DNA from: Rhipicephalus microplus
Lineage: Eukaryota > Arthropoda > Arachnida > Ixodida > Ixodidae
Length of the DNA: 64,000 nt
NCBI RefSeq assembly: GCF_043290135.1
Contig: NC_134701.1
Span: forward strand, 67,590,002 to 67,654,001
Direction of reading: 5' to 3'
Below, one piece after another: positions 1-12,139 of this stretch. The position numbers and the translations under genes were made by a program. How positions within the stretch are numbered: the stretch's first letter is position 1; the number at the start of each line of letters is the position of its first letter. Below the pieces are notes generated by a model. The model was given only the letters and a program-made list of their open reading frames with translations, searched no databases and was not told the origin of the DNA.

Positions 1-2577
1 AGACCACTCCGTCAGAGCCCGTACAGGGTTTCGACGAGAGAACGTGAGGCCATGAAGAGACAAGTTGATGAAATGCTGCGGGATGACATTATACAGCCGT
101 CCAAGAGTCCATGGGCATCCCCCGTGTTGTTAGTGAAGAAAAAGGATGGGACCCTACGTTTCTGCGTCGATTATCGCCGCCTGAACAAAATCTCAAGAAA
201 GGACGTGTATCCTCTCCCACGAATAGACGACGCACTTGATCGGCTCCATAACGCCAAGTACTTTTCGTCAATGGACCTCAAGACTGGCTATTGGCAAATC
301 GAAGTCGACGAAAGAGACCGAGAGAAGACGGCGTTTATAACACCGGACGGCCTCTTCGAGTTTAAGGTGATGCCCTTCGGCCTTTGCTCAGCACCTGCAA
401 CTTTTCAACACGTTATGGATACAGTACTGGCAGGATTGAAGTGGCAGCCTTGCCTTGTGTACTTGGACGACGTCGTCGTGTTTTCCTTGAGTTTCGACGA
501 GCATCTTCGGCACCTTGAAGGTGTACTTCAAGCCATCAAGACTTCCGGACTCACACTGAAGCCAAAAAAGTGCCGATTTGCGTATGAGGAGCTCTTGTTT
601 CTGGGGCACGTTATCAGCAAGTCTGGAGTTTCTCCCGATCCACGGAAAACAGCCGCCATCGCCGACTTCCCGCCGCCCACTGACAAGAAAGCCGTGCGCC
701 GATTTCTGGGCCTGATCGCCTATTATAGGCGGTTCGTGAAAAACTTCGCCCGCATCGCCGATCCTCTCACAAACCTTACCAAGGCCGACGTGGAGTTCAA
801 GTGGGAAATGCCACAAGAACACGCTTTCCAGGAGCTTAAACATCGCCTCCAGACGCCTCCGTTACTTGCCCATTTCGACGAATTCGCCGAGACAGAAATA
901 CATACTGACGCAAGCAGCGTAGGTCTTGGTGCCGTTCTTGTGCAGAGGGCTGACGGACTTGAAAGGGTTATTAGTTACACCAGCCGATCACTATCCAAAG
1001 CAGAAGCAAATTATTCCACAACAGAAAAGGAGTGCCTCGCCATCATCTGGGCTACGTCGAAATTTCGCCCCTACCTCTACGGCAGGCCCTTCAAAGTTGT
1101 GAGCGACCTCCACGCCTTGTGTTGGCTAGCCACCTTGAAGGACCCTTCAGGTCGCCTCGCACGATGGAGCCTGAGACTTCAAGAATGTGACATTACTGTC
1201 ATTTACAAGTCCGGCAAAAAACACTCCGACGCCGACTGTCTCTCTCCTGCGCCTGTCGACCAACCGCTACCCAACGACCCGGAGGACGACTACTTTTTGG
1301 GAACGATAACTACCGACGACTTTGCTGAACGACAGCGGGCCGACCCGGAACTTAAAGCCCTAATAGAGTACCTCGAAGGCAGGACCGCCGAAGTCCCGAA
1401 GGTATTCAAGCGCGCACTTGCGTCGTTCTTTCTACGAAACGGTCTTCTACAAAAGAAAAACTTTTCACCGCTTCGAGCCAAGTACCTCCTTGTGGTGCCT
1501 TCAGCTCTGCGACCAGAACTCCTGCAGGCCCTGCACGACGATGCGACAGCAGGGCATCTCGCACGCTCGCACGCTCGCGAGGATACAAGAAAGTACTACT
1601 GGCCACGTCTTACCACCGACGTCACTCGTTTTGTGAGGACATGCCGGGACTGTCAGCGACGCAAGACACCGCTGACAAGGCCAGCGGGACTTCTGCAGCC
1701 AATTGATCCACCTTGTCGACCTCTCCAGCAGATTGGTATGGACCTACTGGGGCCGTTCCCGACGTCGGCTTTCGGAAACAAGTGGATCGTGGTAGCTACC
1801 GACTACCTCACCCGCTACGCCGAGACAAAAGCCCTGCCAAAAGGCAGTGCATCCGAGGTAGCTAAGATCTTCGTCGAAAATATCGTGCTACGTCATGGCG
1901 CCCCGGAGGTCCTTATCACCGACAGAGGAACGGCATTCACTGCCGACTTAACTCAAGCGATCTTGGCATACAGCCAAACAAACCACCGCCGGACGACAGC
2001 GTACCACCCACAAACCAACGGCCTCACCGAGCGGCTTAACAAGACGATCGCCGACATGCTGTCAAAGTACGTCGATGTCGAACACAAGACGTGGGACGCC
2101 ATTCTTCCGTATGTGATCTTTGCATACAACACGGCGGTGCAGGAGACGACGCAGATATCTCCATACAAATTGGTCTACGGAAGGAGCCCGGCAACGACGC
2201 TCGATGCCATTTTACCCAACGTCACCGACGAAGAAAACCTCGATGTGAGCGAGTACCTTCAACGCGCCGAAGAAGCCCGACAACTTGCGCGTCTCCGTAT
2301 CAAGAATCAACAGACCACCGACAGCCACCGTTACAACCTTCGACGACGCTTCGTGGAATACCAGCCCGGTGAACGTGTTTGGGTGTGGACGCCGATACGC
2401 CGACGTGGACTAAGTGAAAAGCTTCTGCGACGGTACTTCGGACCGTACAGGGTGGTTTGACGTGTCGGCCCACTTGTTTACGAGGTTGTCCCCGACGGCA
2501 TCACGAACTCTCAACGACGCCGATCGCGACCTGAAGTCGTCCATGCCGCGCGCCTCAAGCCGTTTCATGCGCGTTAA
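1..2577 (+). pseudogene. pol: Ty3/gypsy pol (RT-RNase H-integrase), broken by one stop
   Basis: This polyprotein would copy element RNA into DNA and integrate it. The frame is open from base 1. The RT motif YLDD is at 460-471. RNase H starts near HTDAS at 901. The integrase zinc-finger region (HHCC) spans about 1530-1660. The catalytic triad has D at 1741, D at 1921 and E at 2029, so 35 residues separate the last two. A TGA at 2458-2460 interrupts the frame where B has Arg; a CGA to TGA change explains it. The same frame then runs on to a natural TAA at 2575-2577 with the usual basic tail. Other changes from B are Leu for His in the TDHHALCW motif of RNase H (here SDLHALCW) and an altered stretch just after the second zinc-finger His. 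The element looks inactive, but decay is light. Confidence 0.92.
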
Positions 2578-2672
2578 CAAACTGAAACAGTGATTTTTTT
2601 GTATTATTGTTGTATCGTAATTTATTCATTGTACTTTCTTGCATTTATATTGTACATTCATCTTTAGTTAAA

Positions 2673-2707
2673 GCATCGGGACGATGCCTTTTTTCAGAGG
2701 GGGGCAA
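2673..2707 (+). promoter_or_regulatory. Stem-loop plus polypurine tract before the 3' LTR of A
   Basis: GCATCGGGACGATGC at 2673-2687 is a perfect 6-bp stem with a 3-base loop. It is followed by a purine-rich run ending GGGGGGCAA directly before the LTR. The purine run is in the expected place for the plus-strand primer of reverse transcription. Element B has the same stem with one loop base changed at 31020-31034. Confidence 0.7.
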
Positions 2708-3114
2708 TGCCACGTTCCATTTCCCAAGTTTTTGTTATCGTCCCAAAACACCACACGATTCTCAGCGCAAACCGCGCCTGCAGTTTTCGAGAAGGTTCCG
2801 GACTATGGTAGATCATTTAGATAATATCACACCCACTGTGCGAACAGTACAGATTTTTCTGGAACCTACGCCACCGCCAGCGATAACGCTAAAACATTCG
2901 ACGGCAAGAGTATGAATGCCGACGCGCTTCGCCGCTTGTCAGTTGTTGATCGAAGGCCGACGCTCCGTTCGCCGCTATCAGTCCGATACTGCTATCTGTG
3001 CGAGACTGCTGCTGTAATTGGACTTTCCGTTTACCGGGCACAGGTTCGCCCAAATAAACAGTTAAATCCCAACACGAAGTCTCCTGTCTTCGGCCACGTC
3101 ACGACCCCGTGACA
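2708..3114 (+). repeat. 3' LTR of element A (407 bp)
   Basis: The repeat begins TGCCACG and ends GTGACA, so it has the TG...CA ends of an LTR. It contains CAAATAAAC near 3053, a likely polyadenylation signal that also occurs in the LTR of B. The base after the end starts ATATGTACT, so the target duplication was probably ATAT; the left copy lies outside the window. Confidence 0.8.
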
Positions 3115-3181
3115 ATATGTACTACTTTGATACAGCCGTAACGACGGGTTAACGTCAATTGTGGTTAGGTGTCATGCGCTG
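3115..3181 (+). repeat. Short repeat that is also the insertion site of element D
   Basis: About 65 bases matching, in reverse complement, 38578-38641 beside element D. Both elements stop at the same base of this repeat. Shared landmarks are TTTGATACAGCCGT and TTAACGTCA. Homology ends after CATGCGC on both sides. Confidence 0.75.
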
Positions 3182-3750
3182 AAGTCGATTTATGTAGCAG
3201 TGTCAAGGGCCAGCATCTTCGCGAGCATCAGCGCTTCATATCAGCTTCTGGTGTTGCTAATACGCATCTTCCAGTTGACAACGTTTCGCAAGCGCGAACA
3301 GCTGGTTATATAAAAATCTGTAACTCTTCAACATATGACTGTGTGTACAATATTTATATATATACATATATTTAACGTCATTTCATGACATGTCACTGAA
3401 TAAAAATATCGCAACATGGTAACTTTCCCTCCGCATGCTTTGCGTAACATCAATTTAAAGGTACGTGGGATCTGCCGAATTTTTCGTTGTTTGTTGTTGG
3501 TGGTGACGATGATAATGAAGAATAAAAAGAAGATGATGATGATTAGCTTTCATTTAATGACAGTTACGACCAAATGCCTAATAGCATGTACTTTTTTATG
3601 AACAAATGTCTCCATCTTACCTGGATGAATGGATAAGGAGAAGGCCATTTTGCTCTGTTTGTTTATTCTGCCTACCACCTCGACTTCGTCAGCTACATAG
3701 CTTTATTTATCATGAAGAAAAAAGCCTCTTATGTTCAATGGAAACAAAAA
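3182..3750. other. No gene seen
   Basis: AT-rich sequence with short AT runs near 3350 and no reading frame resembling a known protein. Confidence 0.6.
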
Positions 3751-3826
3751 GTGAAGAAGTTGTCGCGATTGCTTGGTGACGGCTACTCCTTTCGTTTTGG
3801 TTGTTAGGACAAAAAATAGAAAAAAT

Positions 3827-3880
<54 letters not shown>

Positions 3881-3957
3881 ATTTTTTCAATTTTTTTGTC
3901 CTAACAACCGAAACGAAAGGAGTAGCCGTCACCAAGCAATCGCGACAACTTCTTCAC
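3751..3957. repeat. Fold-back palindrome with AT-repeat loop
   Basis: Two arms of 78-79 bases (3751-3828 and 3879-3957) are near-perfect reverse complements. They begin GTGAAGAAGTTGTCG and end CGACAACTTCTTCAC. The loop is an uninterrupted AT run of 50 bases. I count one substitution and a small indel zone between the arms. Homology stops sharply at both outer ends and I see no flanking duplication. It may be a fold-back or MITE-like element, or a hairpin-mediated local inversion. Confidence 0.85.
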
Positions 3958-4530
3958 TCCCCAATTTGCCCAATTTGCCGTTCTCCAAACATACCAATCT
4001 TCCTGGTCACTCTTTCGAATGCGTAAGTGTCATACTCCTACAATCCGGCTTCCAGAACACACGGGAGCGCGAACAGCGGGAGCCATACTTTATAAAGAAA
4101 TTCAGATCACTTACCCACGGAATCAACGAGAGCCCTGGGCGACTGACGTGCCTCCGCGACGTTTCGTGAAACACAGAAATTGAATTAGTCAATTAATTTA
4201 TTTATACATACGGGAAGTCGCACACGCAAGTTGGTCAATATAGCGCGTGAAACTAAACGAATTCGATGCTACGTGAACCAAACGGCGTGTGTTAGTATTA
4301 TTAGACTTTATTTTCATTTCTGAGTACTTTTTTAGTATCATTTATTTTTATATACTTTTTGTTTACGTTTTTGTTTGTTCATCCTTTACAAGAATACCCA
4401 TTCATTTATTTTCAGTATGACTGGTTGTACATTTTTCTGCAAGAGAGGGCAGGTGGAGGGAGGGGGAGAGGGCACATTAGCTTTCCAACGTGGCCATTAT
4501 ATTCCGAAAGCTGGAGCGGGTCGTATGCTT
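3958..4530. other. No gene seen
   Basis: Unassigned sequence with no supportable reading frame and no repeat match elsewhere in the window. Confidence 0.55.
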
Positions 4531-4531
4531 C

Positions 4532-4566
<35 letters not shown>

Positions 4567-4592
4567 TGTGTGGTGTGTGTGTGTGTGTGCGT

Positions 4593-4634
<42 letters not shown>

Positions 4635-4677
4635 GCGTGTGCGTGTGCGTGTGCGTGTGTGTGTGGGGGGGGGGGGG
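4532..4677. repeat. GT / GTGTGC microsatellite with terminal G run
   Basis: Alternating GT with interspersed GTGTGC units, ending in a run of G from about 4664. The long translations through it on both strands are artefacts of the repeat. Confidence 0.95.
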
Positions 4678-5144
4678 CGATGCCACGGGCCAGCCGCCGA
4701 AGCACGTGAACTTAAACTCGATCGATGTGTGGGATGCAAGTAAGCGGCAACATGTTCCACATTTTTCCGTTTTTCTTGGTCGCCTCCGCTGGCGGCGCGT
4801 CTTACCTATACCCAGTAAATATGCCAGAATTACCCGCTCGTTTCCGGCGGCTCTCCGTCGCTCCTTTCTAGTTCCTCTCCTTCTTCTGCTTCTTGTTGTC
4901 TGTTGCTACCTCGTTCGCCCGTTTGTCTCTTTTTTTTGGAGGGTCTTTAAACTGTGAGGGTGACCCTCTGCTACGGGAACTTGTATCATTTCACTTACAT
5001 CCTCCGAAGAAGGCTGGTCCAATGGTCCAATTGCCGAAACTGTTAGGAATAAATATATATTTTATTGTTTTGTTTCCTACACTGCACTATTCTCGAAGTT
5101 TATAACTTTTTTACGGTAGCCGGAAGAAACTCTGATCATCTATT
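4678..5144. other. No gene seen
   Basis: Pyrimidine-rich stretch around 4850-4940, otherwise featureless. Confidence 0.55.
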
Positions 5145-5534
<390 letters not shown>

Positions 5535-5538
5535 ATAT

Positions 5539-7056
5539 ATACGTATATACAGGCCTAGATTTAGATGGTTCCGAATTCTAGTTTTAACGGACGTGGTACA
5601 CGCTTTCTATGTAATTCACTCAGTGTTAATTACAGGCGTTGGTGTCTTATAAAGTCTGCACGCTTTCACAATTTTGCTGTAGTTCGGCTACATGGCTCGA
5701 AAGGAAAACGAAGACGCAAGGGAGCCGAACACGATGCAGTACTGAAAAGAGTGGCGCATGAGACAATCCAATAAAAGTTACCATGACACCTGTGCGCTTT
5801 GAAAACCGTAGACATAAAAATTCAGCACAATATACCTTCTCGTTGCATTTATCTGAAAAAAAAATTCAACAGATTTTTTTTTCATAATAACAATATAAAA
5901 GGTACACACTCGTGACCACATTATTCCCTCTTTTTTCATTTGATATGCTTCAATCAGTTCCCTCTCACATTTCGAGACTGGGTATGTATAAAAGCGGGCG
6001 AGCAACCACGTATTCTGAGCAGACAAGTCTTCTAGCCCCAATATGAAAGATGTCTCACGTTCTTTCGGCACCCCTACTGTCTCATGCCAACTTTAGCACA
6101 AGGAAATGGTATCCGATATATGTATGACATTTGTGATTCATTCCGTGAATCTACTGGCATGGCGAGCAGTGCAAATAATCGTCATTTCCGGTTTTCAATC
6201 ATTTCAGTAAATGGTGACAGCTTGCATGGCACAAAGAACGGGGCATCTTTTCAAAATAATGAAAATATTGTAATTTCACTCACCTGCTGTTCTCACTTTC
6301 ATGGGCACCCGCACACCACCTTTCCTTTTTTTTCCTATTTAATTTCGGCTCAACACTGCAGCCTTTACATGAAGCCTATGCAGTCTATGCAGATGCCGTC
6401 TAATGCCGTCCGTTATATTGTAACTGTTGTCCCGGGTAGAGAAAGGGTACTTCTCGTAACAATGTTTACAGAAGCGCTTGATGTGCTATGCGTAACAAGC
6501 ACGTTTGGTTCACTGTGACGACGCATTATACCTTGTGGAAGTGGTCAAAATCTCAGCAAGGCGTGTTAATGGGCTAGTTACTTACTTTTGAAGAATTGGA
6601 ATGGCGAAAAAAAGCGCCGGGACAAAGTGAAGATCCCTTTTTTTAATAGCACATTGACTTGGGCGAGCAGGTACATAGCCCGGCGGCCCGTTCGCGGACA
6701 CTGGACAGCCAGGGTTTAGTCGTTGTGTTCGGCGCCGCGCAAGAGCGCTCGTTGCCCACAGGCAGGGCAGTCCGTACTGAGATACCGTTGAGGTTGTATG
6801 GCATGAAGAACCGCTGAGTTGGGATACGCACTGAGTTGTAATGGTGCGATGGTGACACTCACTCTCTGGATTTCGCGCCGACCGGTTGTGCCCCCGCGAT
6901 CTCCGACGACAGTGCAGCTCTGGCCGACTCGCTTGCCCTACGCCATCTCCTGTCGCCGACAAGAGCTCTCACTGAGTGGTGCCCCGTCCTCAGACTCCTG
7001 GGACCGTGTTTCCATCTTTCCTATCTCTCCCATCTCCCTTATGTCGTCGCTCGTTG
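5539..7056. other. No gene seen
   Basis: Mostly AT-rich. A more GC-rich block at about 6570-6970 has a 126-codon open frame on the minus strand, but its product resembles nothing I know. It could be a degraded repeat tail. Confidence 0.5.
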
Positions 7057-7058
7057 TC

Positions 7059-7115
7059 GTAGCGCATATCTCTCTCTCTCTCTCTCTATTTATTTATTTA
7101 TTTATTTATTTTCAC
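7059..7115. repeat. CT then TTTA microsatellite
   Basis: A short CT run followed by repeated TTTA units. In ticks such tails can mark the 3' end of a minus-strand retroposon, but no body could be identified to the right. Confidence 0.7.
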
Positions 7116-10100
7116 CAAAGCAGATACATTGGCGAAAATGGGGAGACGGCAAAAAAGCTGCAGTTATTGCAGCTTGACTAAGCACCGTCCACCCTACGTC
7201 AGCAATGACAGGGTGAAAACTAAATACAATAAAATAAAAAAAAACAAATATTATAAAGCAGAAAACAATACAAGCAGAAGACAAAGTAAATGACAGGCCA
7301 AGGTATATAAACAAAAAGGAATATTGCATAAACACATGAGCACAGTAATTCGCAGAGTATGTATCATCGCTTTGGTACGTAAGAAAGGTACACAATGAGG
7401 TTACACAAAAGAAACAATAAGGAAAAAAATATATATAAAGGTACACAATAAATGATGCAAAGCAATACACAGTGACCTATGTAAACAATACAAATATACA
7501 ATAGTGTTTGCACATCGATATTGTTTAATGTGTCAATTTTTATGTCTTGCTGCTCGTATGAGTTCGAAATAGTAGGTAGCATGTGGCTACGTCTTTAGGT
7601 GCCGTAAGTGATGCGAGATAACGGAATTTTCCACGGGGGTTTATATCGATGGAAGTAAATGGTTTGTGTATGTTCAAGATTTGCAAGTGTCAGGAATGCG
7701 TCGAGTGTCCCTCTGTTTGCGCTAATATAGGATTGTAACAATATACCTTTAATCCTATCATTATAATCCCTACTCACCCCCATCCCTTGTGGGCTACTGC
7801 TGAGGTGTCGCACGCTGATGCAGACAGTTACGGGGCTCTCTTTTCTTTTCTTTTCCTTCTTATAATCACAAAGTGTGTGTGGGTGGGGTGGACGCAAACC
7901 ATTGTCGGAGGCTCAGCTGAGCTCCCAACGAGGGAGAATGAGCATATCTTTCTTCTGTCTGCAATGTGACCCCCCCCCCCCCCCACGCTCTTTTTTTTTT
8001 TCACTCAGTAGTCGGCTTGACGAAGGGATAATCATTATTGCGGGAGTAGATATACCTTGCTGAAGTGCCGGTGTGTGGACAAGTGTGAATGAGTCGAATT
8101 CGTGTCCAAGTCGGGGTCGCGGCAGGATTCCGGAACACTTCTAGTACACTCTAATTCCGGCACTGCTTCCGGGAGAGATAACCACAGCAAGCAGCCAGTG
8201 GCCCAGTGCTTCCATTTGTGACTCACTCGCTTTATATAGGGGCTTATGTTGGCTGCTCTACGTCTTATCAGATTTCGCTTCTCGTTTTACTGCGCATTTG
8301 CTGTTGATCATTCTTTTTTTGCGTATTCTCTTGCTATGATGTACCTGGATGTTCTACTCACTCGTGTTCTTATCAATGAAACGGGCACACGGGAGAGGCT
8401 TTCCTAAACAATTTCTTTCATTACAATAATATCGTGAGAAGAGCAATGCGTGCGTGCGGGCGTGTCTACCTTCCTTATATGTAAAGTTGATTTGATCTTG
8501 TGATACCACTCGAGCCTCGTGCTGTTTTTCAGGTCGCGTGTAGTAGTTTTTCTGTGTTTTAGGCCCGTGAATGTTACTGAAATATATTGAATTGCTACTT
8601 GAAGGATATCAGCAATGTGATTGCCGGGCATGAGTTGCAAATTGTTAACGTTTAATTGTGAATCAAACTAACCTATTATTTCTTTTTGGTGAATGCGAGA
8701 AACATAGAGGGGGGGGGGGGGTGGCTTTTTTGTTAGTACCCTTAAACTCGCATTTTCGCCGGGCTGCTTAACGTTAACTTTGTTTTCTTCGGGCCATTCC
8801 TTAATTATACTTTAACGTGTCTTTCTTTTACATCTAGAGATTTTTTTCATGAATCGTCACCGGCATTATGAAAAGCGCGATATAGTCCGCAAAACTGAAA
8901 TAACAAAGATGTTCTGCGTTAAGCCTTATTAATTTGTTTTCGTTCCACTTCTTTCATATTATGAAAGTTCCACGAATCCAATTCCAGGGATTCTAACTCT
9001 TCGACTGAGCGCATTCCCGATCATGATTTTCTAGCTTTTCTTAAGGCATACGGTGGTGGTGGTATCCTTTAGAAGCACGTGTTAAACTGTTTCATAGCCC
9101 ACGCTACTACGAATACGAGTATTTCTGATGACACTTTCTTTAATCATATATGTACTTAAGTCGTTGTCCTAAGTGCCTGCTTATATGTAATTGTTCGCGT
9201 TTCTTTAGAGGTTGATTTTTTTCAATATGTCTGGGCAGCAGCATGTACAGAACTTTTTTTTAAGAAGGGGAGGGGAGAGCGGGTGTTTAACCATACTTTA
9301 TTGTGCTCGTGCGTGTAGTTTCTATGCGTGCGTGTACATAAACACATGCATCCACGCACTCCTGTCTTGGCCAGGGGTCCGCAGAATTTTCGTAGCTGTA
9401 GTTCTGATAGTAGTGAGGTGTTCATAGCCCTGCCATGGTTCTATGCTTGATAGAACTGAAAGATGTAACTTTATTGCCGAAACAGTGGTAGGACCTTTCT
9501 CACACGAAGAAAATTGTTGTTGAGGCTTGATAAGAACAAAAAACTTAAGTATTTGCAATGTAATTATTTCATTTTTTTGTTCTTTGTTTTTAATATCTTT
9601 ATAGTGCATATATAACTGCATATTGTGCATGCATATACGTGCCTTTATTCTTATGATCGTGAGATCTGCATTTGTTTGCAGGTAAAGTTTGCAAACTTGC
9701 ACAGCATAATTTTGTACATTTGTATCGGGACATGCACATACGTTGCACACATTCTATTGAGGTGTTTGTGTTATTTAACAAAAAAACTTTTTTCGTTATT
9801 GATTAAAAGCACACAATAGGTATCGAGAGCTGTTTATATTTTAGACATATTACAAAATATCTCATAATATTGATTGCAGCACATGTCTGATTACAAATGA
9901 ACTGCGTCGTATTTGGCAGGTATGCTTCTTGCTATTGGCCACAACTCTATCAATGACAGAAACATTTCATTTTTCTCGGAATATTTTACAGGCTCAATAA
10001 TTTCGTAATATTTTACATGACCTAATTAGTACTACAAATTAGGTTAGTGTGATTCGGTTTGTGGTGGCAGCTATAAAACTCCGACGACAGAAAGATACAT

Positions 10101-10218
10101 GAAAATATGCGAATGACGACATAACCACTTTTCTCATTTCGGCATTTTCTCGAGTTCAAGTACACAGTATTATACACTGCACCATGATACAGGGGCGTAG
10201 CCCCAGAGAGACGCGACT
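7116..10218. other. No gene seen
   Basis: AT-rich, with homopolymer runs of C near 7970 and G near 8710. No frame in this 3.1 kb shows a recognisable domain. Confidence 0.5.
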
Positions 10219-10231
10219 TTGACATTGTCGG

Positions 10232-10709
10232 TTGGTTGGTTGCGAAACTTTATTGCGGTCCTGCAAGTCACGCGTCAGCGCGCAGCGGGCGACTCCCACG
10301 TCGGGACCGTTAGGCCAAGCCTATCAGCTGCTCCGCAGGCCTGCTGGACGGCCCCAAGTTGGTCGGCCAGGAGGGAGCTGTGTAGGGCCGTCTTTCACCT
10401 GACCGATGTACTGTTGGGGTTAGTGTACATTGCTTTGCACTCCCAGAGCATGTGCGCCAGCGTGGATACATCCCAACATGCGGGGCAAGCGTCATTGGGG
10501 AACACGTCAGGATAAATAGCGTGAAGAGATCTCAGGTTAGGGTACGTGTCGGTCTGCAGTAGCCTGAGCGTAGGGGCCTGTGGCCTATTAAGTTTTGGAT
10601 GAGGGAGCGGATATAGTCTTCGCACTAGGTAAAAATGTTTTGTTATTTCGTTGTACGTGGCAGGCGCATCCCTGTTTTCCGCAACCCCGTTGGCCCCGAA
10701 TCGTTGCCC
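10232..10709 (-). mobile_element. 5'-truncated LINE 3' end
   Basis: Read on the minus strand, the insertion runs from 10709 to 10232. It opens inside the C-terminal part of a LINE reverse-transcriptase protein and ends with AATAAAG and a short AACC-type tail. The coding part (10709 to about 10395) contains the pattern CPACWDVSTLAHMLWEC, a Cys-His motif of the kind found at the C terminus of I/R1-like LINE proteins. Truncation at the 5' end with duplicated target is the usual result of target-primed reverse transcription. The exact clade is not certain. Confidence 0.8.
10395..10709 (-). pseudogene. LINE ORF2 C-terminal fragment
   Basis: About 104 codons survive, ending in a natural-looking stop at 10395-10397. 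The visible part is a basic, proline-rich stretch (RRLYPLPHPKLNRPQ) followed by the Cys-His motif. The polymerase domain is absent, so the fragment has no activity. A related fragment lies at about 17840-17915. Confidence 0.72.
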
Positions 10710-10722
10710 TTGACATTGTCGG

Positions 10723-11186
10723 TAGAAGAAAGATATTGAGCTTCAAATACGGCATTTCCATTCTGAGTGCTGGAGCCTTCATACCTAGGGTTGTTCGCGC
10801 TAAGAATTTTACCAAACACACAGTGCCCTGGTAGATGCATCAAGGCCTTCAACCTGTACTTTGGTGACGTTCAGGATGGTAACTATAAGTGGGTGAGGGG
10901 GTTCTGACACCCATCAAAATGTTTTTTGATGCTTTGGTTTTTTGGGTGATCTCCACGCCTTCACATCGACCACCAGTTGCCAAAGTTAGCCGTTCTACAC
11001 AAAATCAACCCCAAAAAACATTGATGGGCGTGGCCCATGTGGCGTTGCTTGGATTCGTTCATTAATTTGTTCATAAAGACAAGCACACTTTATAAGTGAC
11101 GATGCTACGAACGGACATCAAAGCAGCATTTCAATTACACATGGTTTAAATCTGCTATTTCTGATTCTTATTAGCAAAGCGCATGT

Positions 11187-11187
<1 letters not shown>
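10723..11187. other. No gene seen
   Basis: Unassigned sequence between the LINE insertion and the AT run at 11188-11213. Confidence 0.55.
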
Positions 11188-12105
<918 letters not shown>

Positions 12106-12117
12106 TTTCCCTCCGCG
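12106..12117 (-). promoter_or_regulatory. Polypurine tract of element C
   Basis: On the minus strand CGCGGAGGGAAA lies directly before the 3' LTR, the expected place for the plus-strand primer. Confidence 0.65.
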
Positions 12118-12139
12118 CAGACGAGGCCCACTGGGCGAG

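Larger units (their letters stand above)
1..3114 (+). mobile_element. Ty3/gypsy LTR retrotransposon A (3' part, 5' end outside window)
   Basis: The window opens inside a pol reading frame. Reverse transcriptase, RNase H and integrase follow, then an untranslated stretch, a purine-rich tract and a 3' LTR. The 5' LTR, gag and protease lie to the left of the window. Domain order RT-RH-IN is that of Ty3/gypsy. No envelope frame follows pol. The pol protein is close in sequence to that of element B at 25686-31299, so A and B are sister families, although their LTRs differ in length (407 against 244 bp). Confidence 0.93.
10219..10722. repeat. 13-bp target-site duplications around a LINE
   Basis: TTGACATTGTCGG occurs at 10219-10231 and again at 10710-10722. 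The two copies are identical and border the LINE fragment exactly. Confidence 0.85.

Noticed and set aside
1..3114. An envelope gene making element A or B an errantivirus
   Set aside because: The space between pol and the 3' LTR is about 100-150 bp in both and has no such frame.
6582..6962. 126-codon minus-strand frame as a gene
   Set aside because: No recognisable domain, and a GC-rich stretch makes chance frames likely.
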